A DNA stretch of 39,903 nt. It comes from an uncultured SAR86 cluster bacterium (lineage in GTDB: Bacteria; Pseudomonadota; Gammaproteobacteria; Magnimaribacterales; Magnimaribacteraceae). Location of the stretch: contig CALJGK010000056.1 of NCBI GenBank assembly GCA_938075195.1, forward strand, positions 1-39,903, in the 5' to 3' direction. Numbering within the stretch: position 1 is the stretch's first letter; each line of letters starts with the position of its first letter. The translations under genes and the position numbers were made by a program. This document shows, one piece after another, positions 8,708-16,123 of this stretch. The notes beneath the pieces were generated by a model. That model was not told the origin of the DNA, did not search any database, and saw only the letters and a list, made by a program, of their open reading frames with translations.

Positions 8708-9103
8708 TTAATAAGCAACCTCATTACTATCCTTAGCTAATAGACGCCAGATACAAAGCACTACGACAAGCAATTCTGCAACAATGGCAAATATAATGGC
8801 ATTTGCTAATTCTCCAGTTAAAAAGTAGTTCAACAATCTACCGATAATAAAGCTGGTAAAAATAACGATGTAAATGATGTAAGTTTGCTTGGCTAATTTT
8901 TTAGAGAAAATTGAAAATAAAGCCATGAGACCAATAACAGCAAACATAGTGTAATGAGCTCTGATTTCTGAAAAGGCAAAAGTGCTTGCCAATTCATATC
9001 CAGTTAAATTAGCTATAGAGCCAGGTGCATATAGCCCATAAAAACCAAAGCCTAAGTGTTCTATGGCCAGTAAACTTAAAATAATTTTATCTGCTTTACC
9101 CAT
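8708..9103 (-). CDS. DUF4345-like four-TM membrane protein
   Basis: This 131-aa protein is predicted to span the membrane four times. The SEIRAHYTMFAVIGLMAL segment (45-62) and the later IIGRLLNYFLTG segment (86-97) match the pattern I recall for DUF4345 proteins (a conserved E-x-R-A-x-Y helix start and a G-R-L-x-S/N helix). The assignment is by pattern only. It begins 8 bases inside the end of the small DUF2256 gene and abuts the next gene directly. Function unknown. Confidence 0.65.
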   Translation of the reverse strand: MGKADKIILSLLAIEHLGFGFYGLYAPGSIANLTGYELASTFAFSEIRAHYTMFAVIGLMALFSIFSKKLAKQTYIIYIVIFTSFIIGRLLNYFLTGELANAIIFAIVAELLVVVLCIWRLLAKDSNEVAY

Positions 9104-9236
9104 GCTTATCTCCTTTGCATTTTTTACTACAGAACTTAACTTCGTTCCAGCTTCTTTCCCATTTTTTTCTCCACGAAAAAGTCTTGTTGCAATTGGAACA
9201 AATTTTTTCTGGAAGATGTACTTTATTATGCGCCAT
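9096..9236 (-). CDS. DUF2256 small zinc-ribbon-like protein
   Basis: A 46-aa gene begins with an ATG at 9236 and is followed by a TAA at 9098-9096. The core reads LPEKICSNCNKTFSWRKKWE, then RSWNEVKFCSKKCK. This is the DUF2256 pattern: a C13-x2-C16 knuckle, WRKKWER (22-28), W30 and C36-x3-C40. Four cysteines could bind one zinc. DUF2256 has no established function; I recall it near photolyase/cryptochrome genes in some gammaproteobacteria. Here a photolyase-family gene lies about 14 kb away. The start overlaps the upstream gene's stop by 11 bases and the end overlaps the next gene's start by 8 bases, so it belongs to the overlapping run. Confidence 0.85.
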   Translation of the reverse strand: MAHNKVHLPEKICSNCNKTFSWRKKWERSWNEVKFCSKKCKGDKHG

Positions 9237-9669
9237 ATTTAAGAGCCTCAGTTACTTTTTCAAAACTAAATCCTCGCATAATGACCTCTTCGGGACTTAA
9301 ACCTTCTTGAATGAGCTCCAATATTCTTTCTATTGCCGGTATATCAACTCTTTCATGTACTCCTTCCATAGAAGCTTTTCCTTCATCAAAAGTAGCAATG
9401 CCTTGATAATTAGAATGTTGGATCAATCTAAGGATATGATCCCATGAAGTGATGACTTCTTCTTTTGTTTTTGACTGCCTCCATACCCTACCCCAGAAAA
9501 GAATTTCTGCTGCAGTTCTTATCTCTAAATCTTTTTCTTCATCAGCCATGATTACAGAGACTTCTTTAAAGGAAGTTAGAAAACCTCTTGAAGTCAATGT
9601 AGCGAGTGCTTGCGCCTCCCAAGAATTGAGAAGTTTTCTTGGATTTTTGTGATAAGTAAGATCTTTCAA
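9226..9669 (-). CDS. Hypothetical protein with DUF433-like C-terminal helix-turn-helix pattern
   Basis: This 147-aa protein is soluble and of unknown function. Residues about 1-85 are mainly helical and rich in Trp and charged residues (NSWEAQALATL, WGRVWRQ, SWDHILRLI). The C-terminus IPAIERILELIQEGLSPEEV, followed by IMRGFSFEKVTEALKYGA, resembles the DUF433 pattern 'iLelL.eGlspeeil..yp.lt.edv.aAl.ya', a small DNA-binding-like fold seen in some antitoxins. It is first in the five-gene run; its stop overlaps the DUF2256 start by 11 bases. No recognisable Shine-Dalgarno precedes the ATG. The family link is a pattern judgement. Confidence 0.6.
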   Translation of the reverse strand: MKDLTYHKNPRKLLNSWEAQALATLTSRGFLTSFKEVSVIMADEEKDLEIRTAAEILFWGRVWRQSKTKEEVITSWDHILRLIQHSNYQGIATFDEGKASMEGVHERVDIPAIERILELIQEGLSPEEVIMRGFSFEKVTEALKYGA

Positions 9670-9692
9670 TTGTTAAATTTTCTTTATTTTAT

Positions 9693-9740
9693 AATCTATT
9701 GAATAATTATTTAATTTTAACTCTATACGGGCAATAGATT
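9693..9740. repeat. 9-bp inverted repeat in divergent promoter region
   Basis: AATCTATTG (9693-9701) and its exact reverse complement CAATAGATT (9732-9740) flank 30 AT-rich bases. They lie between the starts of the divergent minus-strand run (9669) and the SDR (9769). They could be operator half-sites or a long-loop hairpin. The region is AT-rich, so chance is possible. Confidence 0.35.
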
Positions 9741-9768
9741 TAAGTTATATTTATACCAAGGGGAAAAA

Positions 9769-10512
9769 ATGAAAAGTATATTAATTACTGGTGCGAGTGG
9801 TGGACTAGGATCTGAAATAGCAATTCAAGCAGGCGCGAATGGTTACAAGGTTGGACTCATTGACTTAAATGAAGAAAAAATCAATGAATTACAATCAAAA
9901 ATTCCTAATTCCCTAGCGCTTCCTACTGATGTTACAAACGAGGATTCTGTTAATGAGTCTATCAAGAAGTTTGGTGATACACCTTCTGCGCTTGTAAATT
10001 GTGCAGGCATAGTAAGATTTGGAAGTTTATTGGAACAAAATGTCCAAGACTTCAAAGATGTCATTGCGGTCAATCTTCTGAGTAGCTTTATTGTTTCTTG
10101 TGCCACTGCAAAACTGATGGAAGAAAAAGGGGCAGGAAATATTATCAATATCAGCTCTATTAGCGGAGGGAAACATCCGGCAATTCACTCAGGTGCCTAT
10201 GCAGCTGCTAAGGCGGGTCTGGTGATGCTCAGTGAGCAGATGTCTTTAGAATGGGGAAAACTTGGAATAAGAGTTAATACAGTTTCGCCAGGATTTATAG
10301 ATGCTGGCATGTCTGCATCTCATTACCAAGATGCCGAAGAAAGAAAGAAAAGAGAGGCGATGGTTCCAATTCAAAGAATAGGCACAGCTGACGATATAGC
10401 AAAAGTTGTCATGTTCTTACTATCAGAAGATTCATCTTACATACATGGTGAAAATATATTAGTAGATGGCGGTGTAATGAATAGCGTTCTTGCTAATATC
10501 GGAAGAACTTAA
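9769..10512 (+). CDS. Canonical short-chain dehydrogenase/reductase
   Basis: This 247-aa classical SDR has the glycine loop TGASGGLG (7-14), an acidic D32 after beta-2 (favouring NAD(H)), NCAG (77-80), catalytic S130, Y144 and K148 in YAAAK, and the SPGFIDAGM segment. The C-terminus has GENILVDGG. The likely reaction is reversible oxidation of a secondary alcohol or a dihydrodiol-like intermediate. A strong AAGGGGA precedes the ATG. It is the first gene of the apparent catabolic island and converges on the amidohydrolase gene 4 bases away. Its context with a Rieske oxygenase makes a diol- or hydroxy-dehydrogenase role attractive (inference). Confidence 0.92.
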   Translation: MKSILITGASGGLGSEIAIQAGANGYKVGLIDLNEEKINELQSKIPNSLALPTDVTNEDSVNESIKKFGDTPSALVNCAGIVRFGSLLEQNVQDFKDVIAVNLLSSFIVSCATAKLMEEKGAGNIINISSISGGKHPAIHSGAYAAAKAGLVMLSEQMSLEWGKLGIRVNTVSPGFIDAGMSASHYQDAEERKKREAMVPIQRIGTADDIAKVVMFLLSEDSSYIHGENILVDGGVMNSVLANIGRT

Positions 10513-10516
10513 AGGT

Positions 10517-11494
10517 CTAACTAAGTCGTAATAGCTTCTTTGCATTACCTGATAGAAAATCAGGGGTTTCTTTAAGTGAATCTCTTTTGGGCTGATCCCA
10601 TCCTAAAAAGTTAGTACCAAGAACTTGTCTGTCAGATCCAACAAGACTATCTAATAAGTCTAGGGACTCTTTTTGATGTACATGGTTATCAAACCAAATA
10701 AGCTTGAGCTGTCTTAAGAATTCACCCTTTTCTCTTATCCAATCAGGAGATGTGTGACGATTCTCTGCTGCTAAAGCCATTCTTCCAGCTAAAAATGCAA
10801 TATTGCCACCGCCATGGCTTATGCAAATATCAAGATCTGGATTCTTATGTAAGACACCACCAAATATAATATTGCCTAGAGCTGCGGTTTCATCATTAGC
10901 AAACCCTACAGTCAAATCTAGGCTGTAATTATCTAATCTATTATCAGAGTAAGGACCATTTATTCCTTGAGGTGCGGGGTGAATAAACAAAGGAACATCC
11001 AGTTCAACAAATGTCTTATAAAGTTCATCCATAGAGTGATGGCTGATACCTGAAGGAAAATCAGTTCCTATATAAGCTCCTTTTAGACCTAAATCTTGAG
11101 TACATCTTTCTAGTTCTTTTGATGCTTCATGAGGATCTTGCATGGGCAAAGTGGCAAAACCTCCTAAAGAATCTTCATGTCCGAGTATGGCTTTGGCCAT
11201 AGTGTCATTATGCATCTTGCAATAATCTATCGCCAAATGCTTATCAATGAAATGGAAATAAGTGATAGGGTTTGGTGACAGAACCTGATAATCGACTCCC
11301 AAATTATTCATGGCCTCAAGCCTTAAACCGAGATCCATAAAAGGGGTATTCCTATAACGAACTCCCTCTAATTTATAATCTCCTACTCTAAACCATGGAT
11401 TATTTGCATCGCCGCCTATCTCGGGACCTTCTTTATCGAGAAAATTTAAAGTTTCTTCAAAAACGATATGTGCATGAACATCGATAACTTTCAT
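10517..11494 (-). CDS. ACMSD-like amidohydrolase-2 family protein
   Basis: This 325-aa protein is of the amidohydrolase-related (PF04909-type) TIM-barrel family that includes 2-amino-3-carboxymuconate semialdehyde decarboxylase and hydroxybenzoate decarboxylases. Metal-ligand candidates are H7 and H9 in VHAH, H172 in FIHP and H227 in SHGGG. The position normally filled by the catalytic Asp (GSD) reads G293-T-N295 in VLGTNFLGWD. It is the last gene of a minus operon, 12 bases after the Rieske oxygenase. The likely role is decarboxylation or hydrolytic cleavage of a ring-cleavage or carboxylated intermediate. If N295 truly replaces the Asp, the chemistry may differ from ACMSD. Confidence 0.85.
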   Translation of the reverse strand: MKVIDVHAHIVFEETLNFLDKEGPEIGGDANNPWFRVGDYKLEGVRYRNTPFMDLGLRLEAMNNLGVDYQVLSPNPITYFHFIDKHLAIDYCKMHNDTMAKAILGHEDSLGGFATLPMQDPHEASKELERCTQDLGLKGAYIGTDFPSGISHHSMDELYKTFVELDVPLFIHPAPQGINGPYSDNRLDNYSLDLTVGFANDETAALGNIIFGGVLHKNPDLDICISHGGGNIAFLAGRMALAAENRHTSPDWIREKGEFLRQLKLIWFDNHVHQKESLDLLDSLVGSDRQVLGTNFLGWDQPKRDSLKETPDFLSGNAKKLLRLS

Positions 11495-11506
11495 AGAATC
11501 TGTGGA

Positions 11507-12715
11507 CTACCAATCTGTTCCATTCTTAGACATAAAGTCTTTGATCCAAGAATGGTAGTTTTGAACGGCAGGTTCATTTTTTCCGTAAATAAAGTTATTT
11601 GAGCCAAGATGAGAAATATTGTCTTGAATCTCAAGTCCAATTTTATAATCTTCATCAACAACAGCTTGTCTGACCATTTCACTGAACTCATTGGTATTTG
11701 CTATTTCTTCTGGGGTCTTGGGTTCTTTTGCTGATAAAATTGTTTGCCTGGTAATAGTTCTATTCGGTGAAGCAGTTGGGAAAATTTGACTCACCAGACA
11801 GTGATCTCCTAACACGCCGGATATTGAAAGATTTGGAAACCCTGAATGAATAAGTCTTATATTTTCTAGTGGTGAATCCCATTCAGACTCAGGCTTTCCA
11901 ATTAAATCTTTTAAAGATTTTCTACCAAAAGTTAAGCGCTGGTGAGGACCATAAGTATCCAATACCAATAGATTTCCAACTGTATGCTTCCCAACGGTAT
12001 CTCCATGCAGTTGATTATGATGATAGGCTTCCAGATATCCATCTAAAGCGACCTTCCATCCGGGTCCCACCAATTCTCTCTGCTCATGAATATGCCACTC
12101 TTTAAGATTTAAAGTCTCTAGCTCGTCAGTAAAGTCTCCAAGCCACTGATCTATATCAAATGTTTCTCCCGGAGAAAGCATTACCCATACCAGTCCTGAC
12201 CTTTCGGCGCACTCCAGCTCGATTAGACCAAATTCTTCTTTTTGTATTTCACCAAAAGTTTTTTCGCCATACATACCAACGAGCTTTCCTTGATGATCAT
12301 AAGTCCAAGCATGATAAGGACAAATAAAATTTCTTTTTACTCCGGAACCTTCTTCACAAACCTTTGAGCCTCTGTGTCTGCAAACATTTAAGAAAGCTCT
12401 AATCTTGTGATTCTTATCTTTTGTGATCAAAACAGGTGTATCGATAACATTCATCGACCTATAAGAATTTTCTTCTGGAAGTTCGCTACTTAGACATAAG
12501 GCCAATGGTAGATGTTTAAATATTCTCTCTACTTCTTCTTTATATCGAGTTTCGTTTATATAAGCATCTATTGAATTAGGCATCACTTCAGGTGCCTGAT
12601 CTGTTGTTTTGTTTTCGTAATGCGCTAAAGCTCTTCTTACAAGAGTTAGCATTTCATCAGAATGAGGGCTATTCTTAATCAACTTTTTGTTCGTTTCTTT
12701 TGAAATTCCGCCCAA
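11507..12715 (-). CDS. Rieske non-heme iron oxygenase, alpha subunit
   Basis: Counted from an ATG at 12715 the protein is 402 aa. The N-terminal Rieske domain binds [2Fe-2S] through C112-x-H114 and C132-x2-H135. The C-terminal catalytic domain carries bridging D225, Fe ligands H232 and H237 (EAYHHNQLH) and D356 (VDEDY). It should hydroxylate or dihydroxylate an aromatic or otherwise hydrophobic substrate, using electrons from a ferredoxin/reductase not present in this window. The ATG at 12715 overlaps the upstream gene by 37 bases. A TTG at 12682 forms a TTGA stop-start overlap with that gene and is a plausible real start, since the first 11 residues look unconserved. ATG 12652 is a third option. 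Confidence 0.93.
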   Translation of the reverse strand: MGGISKETNKKLIKNSPHSDEMLTLVRRALAHYENKTTDQAPEVMPNSIDAYINETRYKEEVERIFKHLPLALCLSSELPEENSYRSMNVIDTPVLITKDKNHKIRAFLNVCRHRGSKVCEEGSGVKRNFICPYHAWTYDHQGKLVGMYGEKTFGEIQKEEFGLIELECAERSGLVWVMLSPGETFDIDQWLGDFTDELETLNLKEWHIHEQRELVGPGWKVALDGYLEAYHHNQLHGDTVGKHTVGNLLVLDTYGPHQRLTFGRKSLKDLIGKPESEWDSPLENIRLIHSGFPNLSISGVLGDHCLVSQIFPTASPNRTITRQTILSAKEPKTPEEIANTNEFSEMVRQAVVDEDYKIGLEIQDNISHLGSNNFIYGKNEPAVQNYHSWIKDFMSKNGTDW

Positions 12716-13236
12716 GAAGGTATGGATTCAGGTATATCTGCTGCTATTTTACTTTCTCCCATGTTGACTCTCATTGGATCATTTAAGCTATCTAAATAAT
12801 CTTCTGATTTAACGTAATAGAAAAAATTGATGGTTCTTTTGAAGAACTTCCAAGTGCCCTCTTTTTTTGAATATAAATCATCGTAACGCATGGCTGCTAA
12901 GCTTGCGACTCCATCTCTTGTTGTCTCAGCGTGACTATATACAGTTCCTTCTGCAAGATGATTATCTTCAGGATTGATTGAGATAGTTACATCATGCGTC
13001 CAATGAAAAGAGGGTCCACGCGATAGGAAAACTTCATGATACATATCTAATATATTTTGACGTCCTTTGCTTTGTAGTGAACCATTAGGGGAATCAAATG
13101 AAGCATCAATGGTAAATATTTTTTCAAGTGCCTCTAAATCTTGTCTATCGCAAGATTCTGCATAATTAGAGACAAGCTCTCTAATTTCATCCTTAGCTTC
13201 TAAAACTTCGAGTCTTTTTAATATGTCTTCACTCAT
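12679..13236 (-). CDS. SnoaL/NTF2-like protein (possible Rieske small-subunit-type partner)
   Basis: This 185-aa protein has the alpha+beta cone pattern of NTF2-like proteins: an N-terminal helix DEIRELVSNYAESCDRQD (16-33), ALEKIFTIDASFDSPNGS, and central strands including WTHDVTISI and AEGTVYSHAE. The SnoaL-like branch includes cyclases, dehydratases and beta subunits of ring-hydroxylating dioxygenases. Its position immediately upstream of, and overlapping, the Rieske alpha-subunit gene makes a beta-subunit or accessory isomerase/dehydratase role likely. It starts 11 bases after the glyoxalase stop. Known two-subunit dioxygenases usually have the alpha gene first, so the order here is reversed. 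Confidence 0.8.
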   Translation of the reverse strand: MSEDILKRLEVLEAKDEIRELVSNYAESCDRQDLEALEKIFTIDASFDSPNGSLQSKGRQNILDMYHEVFLSRGPSFHWTHDVTISINPEDNHLAEGTVYSHAETTRDGVASLAAMRYDDLYSKKEGTWKFFKRTINFFYYVKSEDYLDSLNDPMRVNMGESKIAADIPESIPSWAEFQKKRTKS

Positions 13237-13247
13237 GCTAAATCAAT

Positions 13248-13760
13248 TTAAAATTGAGACGAACCCCTGGCTGACAAAATCTCTATCCAGTAGCCATCCG
13301 GGTCTTTAATAAAGGCCAAGCCCTTCATGGCGCCATCATCAGGTTTCTTAACAAACTCTATATTCTGTTCTTCAAAACGTTTTGAGGCTGCATAAACATC
13401 TGGAACAGTAATGCCTATATGACCAAATCCTCTAGGATCAGAGTTTCCATCATGATAAGAAAAAGATTCATCTTTTTCAGTTCCCCAATTATGGGTCAAC
13501 TCAAGCATTGCTTTTTGACTAAAGGCATATTCAGCTCTTTTCACAGGATCATTAGGTACTTCTTCATCGAAATCTCTTAGATAACCCAAGAAGAAAAGAC
13601 TAAACTCCATTTCTGGAAAGTCTAATTGCTTTATAAGTGTCATGCCTAATTTGTTGACATAGAAATCCAATGAAATCTCTGGATCTTTGATCCTGAGCAT
13701 CGTTTGATTAAAAATAAAACCCTCAGTGCCCAACGCATTTGGTTTTGTTAGTTCATCCAT
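13248..13760 (-). CDS. gloA: Glyoxalase I (lactoylglutathione lyase), eukaryote-type zinc form
   Basis: From the ATG at 13760 the protein is 170 aa, beginning [11 protein letters not shown]. That start has a TGGGG Shine-Dalgarno about 9 bases upstream; a longer reading to 13811 would need a TTG and has none. The sequence follows the long human-type glyoxalase I closely, with [40 protein letters not shown] and [10 protein letters not shown]. Metal ligands (long numbering) are Q36, E104, H131 and E177. It isomerises the hemithioacetal of methylglyoxal and glutathione. It is the first gene of a minus operon with an NTF2-like protein, a Rieske oxygenase and an amidohydrolase, so it may instead act on a pathway aldehyde-glutathione adduct (inference). 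Confidence 0.9.
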   Translation of the reverse strand: MDELTKPNALGTEGFIFNQTMLRIKDPEISLDFYVNKLGMTLIKQLDFPEMEFSLFFLGYLRDFDEEVPNDPVKRAEYAFSQKAMLELTHNWGTEKDESFSYHDGNSDPRGFGHIGITVPDVYAASKRFEEQNIEFVKKPDDGAMKGLAFIKDPDGYWIEILSARGSSQF

Positions 13761-13871
13761 ATTGTTTACCCCAGCACTTATTATAGACAGCATATTCAAG
13801 AAAAATGACAAAAAATTAATCTTTCACTAATTTCGACGAAGGGTAGTAATAGAAAAAAAAGGGGTTAATTG

Positions 13872-13901
13872 TTGTTAATTAATCAGATTTATTGGTAAAT
13901 T
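13872..13901 (+). promoter_or_regulatory. Candidate promoter for the TonB receptor operon
   Basis: TTGTTA (13872-13877) and TAAATT (13896-13901) are spaced 18 bp and the -10 is preceded by TGG, an extended -10 arrangement. Transcription would start near 13908, just before the inverted repeat. An alternative pair is TTGGTA (13893) with TATAAA (13917), which would place the inverted repeat over the -10. Confidence 0.4.
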
Positions 13902-13910
13902 AGGCGCACA

Positions 13911-13928
13911 ACGTCATATAAATGACGT
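13911..13928. promoter_or_regulatory. Perfect inverted repeat, candidate operator
   Basis: ACGTCAT-ATAA-ATGACGT is a perfect 7-bp inverted repeat with a 4-bp spacer, placed between the divergent operons and 24 bases upstream of the TonB receptor ATG. The symmetry and position fit a dimeric repressor site (TetR, GntR or LacI type). No regulator gene is in the window. Confidence 0.6.
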
Positions 13929-13952
13929 CAAAACAATTAATTGGGGAGAATT

Positions 13953-16112
13953 ATGAATTTTAAAAGCAAATATCTTTGCGCGTCATTGGTTATTTCATTC
14001 CTTTCATTTCCTGCATTTTCAGACGAACCAACTGAAAATAGTGCAACTACTTTGGATGAAATTATTGTCACTGCAAGAAAAAGAGAAGAATCTCTGCTAG
14101 ATATCTCAGAATCTGTTTCTGCTATCTCTGGTGCAGACATCGATGCTCGCAATATCAAAGGACTTGATAAAATTGGTTTACTTATTCCAAATCTTAACCT
14201 AGCTAAAAGAGCGGATGGTTTTCCTAACGTCTCTATGAGAGGTATAGGTGCATTTGGATTAACACAAGGTGTAGGTTTCTATTTAGACGATGTTCAGCTT
14301 TTTAGTGATGCTTCTTCTAGATTTGGTGATCTTGAAAGAATAGAAGTCCTAAAAGGACCTCAAGGTATCTTGTATGGTGGAAGTAACATTGGTGGTGCAA
14401 TTAAATTCGTAAGTAAAAGACCAAGTGCAGATGAAGGTTTTACTGGAAGAATTAAGTACCAGACAGGACAACAAGGTATAAATGATGCTGAGGTGTCTGC
14501 CAACATCCCTCTTCAAGGTGATTGGGCCATGAGAGTATTTAGTTATACAAGAGATGATGATGGTTTTATAACAAACCCGAATTCTGACGGTGTAGATAAT
14601 CAGCCCGTAAATATTGATAAGTATTCTGAAGATGGAACTAGAATTTCAATAGCAGGATCTTTATCAGATAATCTTTCAGTTTATGCTTCCGTAAGAAGAA
14701 ATGAATATGAAGGACCTGTAAATACATGGGCTAGAGAGCTTGGACAACCTGGTTCTTTTTTCTATCCGAAGCAACTCGATACAGGAACAAATTCCAGCAG
14801 AAATGCAGAAACAACTGCGGCTACTTTAGAACTTAATTGGTCTCTAGATGGTTTTGATATCACAACAATCACTTCTCAAACAGATACTGAAAGTACAAGA
14901 ATAACTGATGTTGATTTAACGCAATTCTGGTACTTCAATACTACAAGACCAGAAGAAATGGATGTGCTGACACAAGAAATACGCTTTACCTCAACAACTG
15001 ATAGTAATCTTCAGTGGATATTCGGCGGTTACATGTCAGATTATGAAAGGACAATGGACTCATTTTTAACTTTCGGTCCTGATGCAATTGGACTTGGGTT
15101 TGTGTTTGCTATGCCTTTCGAAAAAATTGTAGAAGAAAACACTCATAATGCCCTATTTGGAAATATATCTTATGAAGTTGATCAATGGAGATACGACTTT
15201 GGTCTTAGATATGACAAGTGGGAAGAAACAGAACTTAACCTAGATTCGGAAACTAATGGAGCAATTCATGGTGGAAAAGTTGATGATACAGAAACACTAC
15301 CTAGAGTTTCCATCACAAGAAGCTTCGATAATGGTTCTATTGCCTACTTCACTACCTCGCAAGGTTATGAACCTGGTGGATTAAATAATGGAGTTCCTTA
15401 CACGGATGCTGCAGGAAATAAACTACTAGGACAATTTGGTAAAGAAGAAGCTTTACAGAATGAATTAGGTTGGAAAGGAACAATGAACGAAGGAAGAACG
15501 TCTCTTTCATTAGCATATTTTGATATTGAATATAAAGATCGTGCATTCCAAGTTGTGGCGCCTAATCCAGGAGGTCCTGGACTTATTGAATATGTAACGA
15601 ATATAGGTGACAGTGATCAAAATGGTCTTGAACTTGAAGTCACTACGCAGGCCACAGATAATCTTGTGTTATCTTTTGCAGCTGGTTTTGTTAATTCAGA
15701 TTTTGCTGATGGAACTATCCTTGCCGACGGTACAGATTTAAGTGGTGTTACTCCTCCTGCCACTATAGACAAGAGTTTCTTGGTTGCAGCAGATTATTCA
15801 AATACTTTATCTAATGGCACAGAAATGACTCTAGGAGCTCAATGGAGCTTTACAGGTCAAGGTGTTGGAATGCCTGTTGTTGGAGCCTTAAAAAATCCTA
15901 GCTATAAAGTTCTGAATCTCCAAGCTGCATTTGTTACTGGACCTTGGGATTTCACGTTGACTTTAGATAATGCAATGAATGAAGACTACTATACAGATAT
16001 GGAAGTTTTTCCTAACTTATCCAATGACCAAGCGACAATTGGGGACACATTCATAATTGGAACATATGGTGTTCAAAAGCTTTTCCAAGCTAGCTTAAGC
16101 TACAACTTTTAG
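13953..16112 (+). CDS. TonB-dependent outer-membrane receptor
   Basis: From the ATG at 13953 the protein is 719 aa. TTGGGGAGA lies 4-12 bases upstream and decides this start over a TTG at 13941. A signal peptide (1-23, ending AFS) is followed by the TonB box region DEIIVT (35-40). The plug domain has SMRGIGAFG, FYLDDV, RIEVLKGPQGILYGG and GGAIKFVSKRP. The 22-strand barrel follows, ending in Phe (SLSYNF). Receptors of this class import siderophores, vitamins or, in marine bacteria, many organic compounds. No Fur box is seen upstream and the downstream genes are catabolic, so an organic substrate is more likely than iron (inference). The cupin gene begins 11 bases downstream. Confidence 0.95.
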   Translation: MNFKSKYLCASLVISFLSFPAFSDEPTENSATTLDEIIVTARKREESLLDISESVSAISGADIDARNIKGLDKIGLLIPNLNLAKRADGFPNVSMRGIGAFGLTQGVGFYLDDVQLFSDASSRFGDLERIEVLKGPQGILYGGSNIGGAIKFVSKRPSADEGFTGRIKYQTGQQGINDAEVSANIPLQGDWAMRVFSYTRDDDGFITNPNSDGVDNQPVNIDKYSEDGTRISIAGSLSDNLSVYASVRRNEYEGPVNTWARELGQPGSFFYPKQLDTGTNSSRNAETTAATLELNWSLDGFDITTITSQTDTESTRITDVDLTQFWYFNTTRPEEMDVLTQEIRFTSTTDSNLQWIFGGYMSDYERTMDSFLTFGPDAIGLGFVFAMPFEKIVEENTHNALFGNISYEVDQWRYDFGLRYDKWEETELNLDSETNGAIHGGKVDDTETLPRVSITRSFDNGSIAYFTTSQGYEPGGLNNGVPYTDAAGNKLLGQFGKEEALQNELGWKGTMNEGRTSLSLAYFDIEYKDRAFQVVAPNPGGPGLIEYVTNIGDSDQNGLELEVTTQATDNLVLSFAAGFVNSDFADGTILADGTDLSGVTPPATIDKSFLVAADYSNTLSNGTEMTLGAQWSFTGQGVGMPVVGALKNPSYKVLNLQAAFVTGPWDFTLTLDNAMNEDYYTDMEVFPNLSNDQATIGDTFIIGTYGVQKLFQASLSYNF

Positions 16113-16123
16113 AGGAAAAAATT

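Noticed and set aside
9096-9300. Plus-strand ORF of about 61 codons over the DUF2256 gene
   Set aside because: It is antisense to the DUF2256 gene, whose cysteine and WRKKWER motifs show the minus strand is the coding one.
13761-13811. Longer N-terminus of glyoxalase I starting at a TTG
   Set aside because: The ATG at 13760 has a TGGGG ribosome site, and the extension has no family similarity.
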